The position numbers and the translations under genes are program-made. Positions 60,065-64,000 of a stretch of 64,000 nucleotides of DNA are shown here, piece after piece (the first letter of the stretch is position 1; every line of letters begins with the position of its first letter). A model generated the notes under the pieces. The model searched no databases, was not told the origin of the DNA, and saw nothing but the letters and a program-made list of their open reading frames with translations. The stretch is from positions 434,001-498,000 of the forward strand of contig NZ_LMIW01000008.1 in assembly GCF_001429185.1 (NCBI RefSeq), given 5' to 3'. The stretch is from Terrabacter sp. Root85 (GTDB taxonomy: Bacteria; Actinomycetota; Actinomycetes; Actinomycetales; Dermatophilaceae).

Positions 60065-62238
60065 ATCATTCCGGGGAGGTGGCTCACGACGAGGTCGATC
60101 AGCTTGATGCCGATGAACGGGGCGATGACGCCGCCGACTCCGTAGATGAGGATGTTGCGCCGCAGCAGGGCAGTGCTTCCGGAGGGCCGGTAGCGAACCC
60201 CCCTCAGCGACAAGGGGATCAGCGCGACGATGACGAGGGCGTTGAAGATCACGGCCGAGAGCATTGCCGACTTCGGGGTCGAGAGGCCCATGATGTTGAG
60301 GGCCTCGAGGCCCGGGAAGAGCACGACGAACATCGCCGGGATGATCGCGAAGTACTTCGCGATGTCGTTGGCGATCGAGAAGGTCGTCAACGCCCCGCGG
60401 GTGATGAGCAGCTGCTTGCCGATGGAGACGATGTCGATGAGCTTCGTCGGGTCGGAGTCGAGGTCGACCATGTTGGCCGCCTCCTTGGCCGCCGAGGTTC
60501 CGGTGTTCATCGCCACGCCGACGTCCGACTGGGCCAGAGCGGGGGCGTCGTTCGTGCCGTCGCCGGTCATCGCCACGAGACGGCCGCCCTGCTGCTCCTT
60601 CCGGATCAGGGCCATCTTGTCCTCGGGTGTGGCCTCGGCGAGGAAGTCGTCGACCCCGGCCTCCTCCGCGATGGACTTCGCCGTGAGCGGGTTGTCGCCC
60701 GTGATCATGACGGTGCGGATGCCCATCGCGCGCAGCTGGGCGAAGCGCTCCTTCATGCCGGGCTTGACGACGTCCTTGAGGTGGATGACGCCGAGCACCC
60801 GGGCCGGCCCGCCCGGCTGCTTCGACGCGACGACCAGAGGGGTCCCTCCGGAGCTGGCGATCCCGGCGACCTCGGTGAGCACCCCGGACGGAACGCCACC
60901 TCCGTGGTCGGAAGCCCAGCGGCACACGGCATCGGACGCGCCCTTGCGCACGGCCGTGCCGTCGGGCAGGTCGATCCCCGACATGCGGGTCTGCGCGGTG
61001 AACTCCACGAACGTGGCACCCTCGCGCCGGACTCCGTCGAAGCGCGTACGCGTCTCGTCGGCGAGGCCCCGCGCGGACAGCTCGACGATCGAGCGCCCCT
61101 CGGGCGTCTCGTCGGCCAGTGAGGAGAGGTATGCCGCCTCGGTGACCTCCACGTCCGGAAGGCCGGGGGCCGCGAGCAGCTCGGTTGCACGGCGGTTGCC
61201 GAACGTGATGGTGCCGGTCTTGTCGAGCAGCAGCGTCGACACGTCGCCCGCTGCCTCGACGGCACGGCCCGACATCGCGAGGACGTTGTGCTGCACGAGC
61301 CGGTCCATGCCGGCGATGCCGATCGCGGAGAGCAGCGCCCCGATCGTCGTGGGGATGAGGCAGACGAGCAGGGCCACGAGCACGACGACAGACTGCTCCT
61401 GGCCGGAGTAGACGGCGAGCGGCTGGATCGCCATGACGGCGAGGACGAAGATGATCGTCAGCGTGGTGAGCAGGATGGTCAGCGCGATCTCGTTGGGCGT
61501 CTTCTGCCGTGCCGCGCCCTCGACGAGGGCGATCATCCGGTCGATGAAGGTCTCACCGGGCTTGGTCGTGATGCGCACCGTGATGCCGTCGGAGAGCACT
61601 GTCGTGCCGCCCGTGACGGCGCACCGGTCACCACCGGACTCACGGATGACGGGAGCGGACTCGCCGGTGATCGCCGACTCGTCCACGGTGGCCATGCCCT
61701 CGACGACGTCCCCGTCACCGGGGATGACCTGGCCGGGACGCACGACGACGACGTCGCCGATCGTGAGGTCGGAGGCAGCCACGGTCTCGACGGAGCCGTC
61801 GGCGCTCCGGCGCTGCGCCGTCGTCGTGGTCCGGGTGGCGCGCAGCGTGGCCGCCTGCGCCTTGCCGCGGCCCTCGGCGACGGCCTCGGCCATGTTGGCG
61901 AAGAGGACGGTGGCCCACAGCCACAGGGTGATGCTCCACGCGAACCACGAGGGGTCGACGATGGCGACGACGGTGGTCAGGAGCGAGCCGATCCACACGA
62001 CGAAGACGACGGGACTGTGCCACACGTGACGCGGGTCGAGCTTGCGCACGGCCTCGGGGAAGGTCGCGACCAGCTGGCGCGCGAGCGTGCCGAGCGACAG
62101 CGGGGCCTTCCCCGCCCTGATGAGAGGCATCTCGCTGCCGGAGCCGCCGCGCCGGTGGGCCGAGCCGCCGTGGGCGCCGGGGCCGCGCGGGTCGGTGGTG
62201 TCGGGGGACGACGGGGTCGTCGTCGGGGACGGGGTCAT
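60061..62238 (-). CDS. kdpB: Potassium-transporting ATPase ATP-binding subunit KdpB
   Basis: P-type ATPase that powers potassium import. 725 residues. Phosphorylated D339 in [13 protein letters not shown], the actuator motif [13 protein letters not shown], the hinge [21 protein letters not shown] and about seven membrane helices. A low-complexity lead of about 36 residues precedes the usual start. ATG 62238 overlaps the kdpA stop. Confidence 0.96.
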   Translation of the reverse strand: MTPSPTTTPSSPDTTDPRGPGAHGGSAHRRGGSGSEMPLIRAGKAPLSLGTLARQLVATFPEAVRKLDPRHVWHSPVVFVVWIGSLLTTVVAIVDPSWFAWSITLWLWATVLFANMAEAVAEGRGKAQAATLRATRTTTTAQRRSADGSVETVAASDLTIGDVVVVRPGQVIPGDGDVVEGMATVDESAITGESAPVIRESGGDRCAVTGGTTVLSDGITVRITTKPGETFIDRMIALVEGAARQKTPNEIALTILLTTLTIIFVLAVMAIQPLAVYSGQEQSVVVLVALLVCLIPTTIGALLSAIGIAGMDRLVQHNVLAMSGRAVEAAGDVSTLLLDKTGTITFGNRRATELLAAPGLPDVEVTEAAYLSSLADETPEGRSIVELSARGLADETRTRFDGVRREGATFVEFTAQTRMSGIDLPDGTAVRKGASDAVCRWASDHGGGVPSGVLTEVAGIASSGGTPLVVASKQPGGPARVLGVIHLKDVVKPGMKERFAQLRAMGIRTVMITGDNPLTAKSIAEEAGVDDFLAEATPEDKMALIRKEQQGGRLVAMTGDGTNDAPALAQSDVGVAMNTGTSAAKEAANMVDLDSDPTKLIDIVSIGKQLLITRGALTTFSIANDIAKYFAIIPAMFVVLFPGLEALNIMGLSTPKSAMLSAVIFNALVIVALIPLSLRGVRYRPSGSTALLRRNILIYGVGGVIAPFIGIKLIDLVVSHLPGMM

Positions 62239-63881
62239 GACAGTGCCTCCGCGAGGGGACCGAGGGCCAGGGCAGGGAAGAACGTGAGTCCGGTGACGAT
62301 GATCGCCACCCCGACGAAGAGGCCCGCGAACGTGGGTGTGTGGGTGGGAAGGGTGCCAGCGTTGGCTGGCCGACGTCGTTGCGCCACCAGGGAACCGGCA
62401 AGGGCCAGCACGAGGACGATCGGCACGAAGCGGCCGAGGAACATGCACAGGGCGAGGGTGAGGTTCGTGTACGGCGTGTCGGCCGAGAAGCCGGCGAACG
62501 CGCTGCCGTTGTTGTTGGCGGCCGAGGCGTAGGCGTACATCACCTCAGTGAGCCCGTGCGGGCCGCTCGCGAGCATCTGCGACGACACCAGGGGCGCCAC
62601 CATGCCGATCCCCGTGAAGACGAGCACGAGGGCCGGCATGACGAGCAGGGCCAGCGCGACCAGCGTGATCTCGCGCCGACCGATCTGCTTGCCGAGCAGC
62701 TCGGGCGTGCGCCCGACCATGAGCCCGGAGATGAACACGGTCAGCATCGCGAGGAGCAAGGCGCCGTAGAGTCCCGACCCGACACCGCCGGGGGAGACCT
62801 CGCCGAGGAGCATGTGGACGAGCGCACCGCCTCCACCGAGGGGGCTGTAGCTCTCGTGCATCGAGTTGACGGCGCCGGTCGAGGTGCCGGTGGTGCTCGC
62901 CGCGAAGAGGGCGGACGGCCAGACGCCGAAACGCACCTCCTTGCCCTCGAGTCCGCCGAGCGGGCCGCTCGCCGCGCTCACCTCGGCCCACGTCACGGCC
63001 GCGACCATGAGGCCCCAGAGCGTGGCCATGAAGCCGAGCACTGCCCAGCCCTGCCGCCGGTCGCCGACGAGGATGCCGTAGGTCCGCGGCAGGGAGAACG
63101 GGATGACGAGCAGCAGGAAGATCTCGACGAGGTTCGTGATGGCGTTCGGGTTCTCGAAGGGGTGGGCGGAGTTGGCGTTGAAGTAGCCGCCGCCGTTCGT
63201 GCCGAGCTCCTTGATCGCCTCCTGCGACGCGACGAGGCCGCCCTGGACGACCTGCGACCCGCCAGAGAGCGTCGTGACCTCCGTCGGCGCCGTGAGGTTC
63301 TGGATGACGCCACCGAGCAGCAGGACGACGGCCCCGACGACGGCGAGGGGCAGCAGGACACGCAGCGACCCACGCACGAGGTCGACCCAGAAGTTGCCGA
63401 TCTCGGCCCCGCTCGAACGGGCGAGGCCGCGCACGAGCGCCACGGCCACCGCCAGCCCCACCGCCGGCGAGACGAAGTTCTGGACGGTCAGCCCGAGCGT
63501 CTGGACGAGCGGCGACGTGCCCGACTCCCCGGCATACGACTGCCAGTTGGTGTTCGTCACGAACGAGACGGCCGTGTTGAGAGCGGTGTCGAGGTTCATC
63601 GACGCACCGCGGGCGAACGGCAGGACGCCCTGCAGGGCGATGAGCGCGAAGAGCAGGACGACGCCGACGACGGAGAAGCCGAGGACGGCGACGGCATACG
63701 TGCTCCAGCGCTGCTCGGACGCGGGGTCGACGCGGCAAAGGCGGTAGACGAGGCGCTCCACGCGCCAGTCCCGGGTGTCGGTGAAGACGCGTGCCATCCA
63801 CGACCCGAGTGGCACGTGGACGGCGGCGAGCGCGGCGACGAGGACGGCGATCGTGAGCAGCCCGCTGACGGTGTCGCTCAT
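62235..63881 (-). CDS. kdpA: Potassium-transporting ATPase channel subunit KdpA
   Basis: Potassium-selective channel-like subunit. 548 residues, about ten membrane helices. Selectivity-filter regions include [30 protein letters not shown] and [15 protein letters not shown], and the fourth near [15 protein letters not shown]. The ATG shares one base with the kdpF stop (TGATG). Confidence 0.96.
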   Translation of the reverse strand: MSDTVSGLLTIAVLVAALAAVHVPLGSWMARVFTDTRDWRVERLVYRLCRVDPASEQRWSTYAVAVLGFSVVGVVLLFALIALQGVLPFARGASMNLDTALNTAVSFVTNTNWQSYAGESGTSPLVQTLGLTVQNFVSPAVGLAVAVALVRGLARSSGAEIGNFWVDLVRGSLRVLLPLAVVGAVVLLLGGVIQNLTAPTEVTTLSGGSQVVQGGLVASQEAIKELGTNGGGYFNANSAHPFENPNAITNLVEIFLLLVIPFSLPRTYGILVGDRRQGWAVLGFMATLWGLMVAAVTWAEVSAASGPLGGLEGKEVRFGVWPSALFAASTTGTSTGAVNSMHESYSPLGGGGALVHMLLGEVSPGGVGSGLYGALLLAMLTVFISGLMVGRTPELLGKQIGRREITLVALALLVMPALVLVFTGIGMVAPLVSSQMLASGPHGLTEVMYAYASAANNNGSAFAGFSADTPYTNLTLALCMFLGRFVPIVLVLALAGSLVAQRRRPANAGTLPTHTPTFAGLFVGVAIIVTGLTFFPALALGPLAEALS

Positions 63882-63967
63882 CAGAACCGGTCCGCGTGGA
63901 GCAGGACGTGGACGAGGTACACCAGCACGGCGACGCCGACCACGAGCAGGAGGATGGAGGTGAACAT
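63881..63967 (-). CDS. kdpF: Potassium-transporting ATPase small subunit KdpF
   Basis: A 28-residue single-helix peptide: MFTSILLLVVGVAVLVYLVH followed by a short His/Arg-containing end. Such peptides stabilise the KdpABC complex. The start has GGAAGGAG directly upstream, and its stop overlaps the kdpA start by one base. Length and position match KdpF of other actinobacteria. Confidence 0.88.
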   Translation of the reverse strand: MFTSILLLVVGVAVLVYLVHVLLHADRF

Positions 63968-64000
63968 GACTCCTTCCTAGGGTCGCCCGCCGGGCGCCCT
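63968..64000. other. Start of the region upstream of kdpF (cut by window end)
   Basis: 33 nt only. CTAGG just upstream of the ribosome binding site is visible; any KdpE operator would lie outside the window. Confidence 0.3.

Overview
The window looks like chromosome from a high-GC actinobacterium. Composition is roughly 70-75% G+C by eye, GTG starts are common, many start and stop codons overlap (ATGA/GTGA), and several promoters sit 6-7 nt upstream of the start codon, as in leaderless actinobacterial mRNAs. Gene content (folC-DUF4233-ndk-mreBCD-pbp2, translational T-box on ileS, SAM-IV riboswitch, DUF3311/symporter pair, DUF6131, DUF4916) fits Actinomycetota. Micrococcales, perhaps Intrasporangiaceae, is my guess and is not proven. 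I see no rRNA, tRNA, prophage, insertion sequence or CRISPR array.

Layout. 0-8.5 kb: end of a probable rbfA, truB, ribF, a RodA/FtsW-type SEDS gene and fadD, then a convergent metallo-beta-lactamase-fold gene and a B12-binding radical SAM gene. 8.5-14.5 kb, minus strand: a secreted Ig-like repeat protein, a DUF4916 NUDIX-like protein, an M28 lipoprotein peptidase and a GlcD-type FAD oxidoreductase. 14.5-27 kb, plus strand: ileS behind a T-box, a GNAT, folC, a membrane protein with two L7/L12-like repeats, DUF4233, ndk, mreB-mreC-mreD-PBP2 and a FUSC-type protein. 27-32 kb: a 22-bp tandem repeat, a DUF3311 + sodium:solute symporter pair, lpd, a lipoprotein and a DUF6131 membrane peptide. 32-38.5 kb: rpsO-pnp, a secreted GH25-like/FG-GAP protein, dapB and trhO. 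38.5-44.8 kb: a coupled GNAT-azlC-azlD-YjbR operon divergent from paaABCDE. 44.8-50.2 kb: an AbiEi-like/DUF559 gene bracketed by two related palindromes, then thyA, folA, dapA and RNase J. 50-56 kb: an EEP-family membrane protein, a class V aminotransferase behind a SAM-IV riboswitch, and ftsK. 56-64 kb, minus strand: kdpFABC-kdpDE.

How genes work together. mreBCD and PBP2 form the elongation machinery; the only SEDS partner in the window is 21 kb away, next to ribF. thyA-folA (thymidylate and folate recycling) with folC give folate metabolism; dapA and dapB give lysine/diaminopimelate synthesis. paaABCDE encodes the phenylacetyl-CoA epoxidase, but the rest of that catabolic route is not in the window. 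kdpFABC is a high-affinity potassium pump with its own sensor kinase and regulator.

The most unusual signals are DNA-level. The 7-mer GTATGCC occurs at least 41 times in both orientations and draws in rare codons (TAT, ATA, GCA). Two covarying inverted palindromes flank the DUF559 gene. A 22-bp tandem array lies between convergent genes. A set of TANNNT-N6/7-start promoters includes one overlapping divergent pair.
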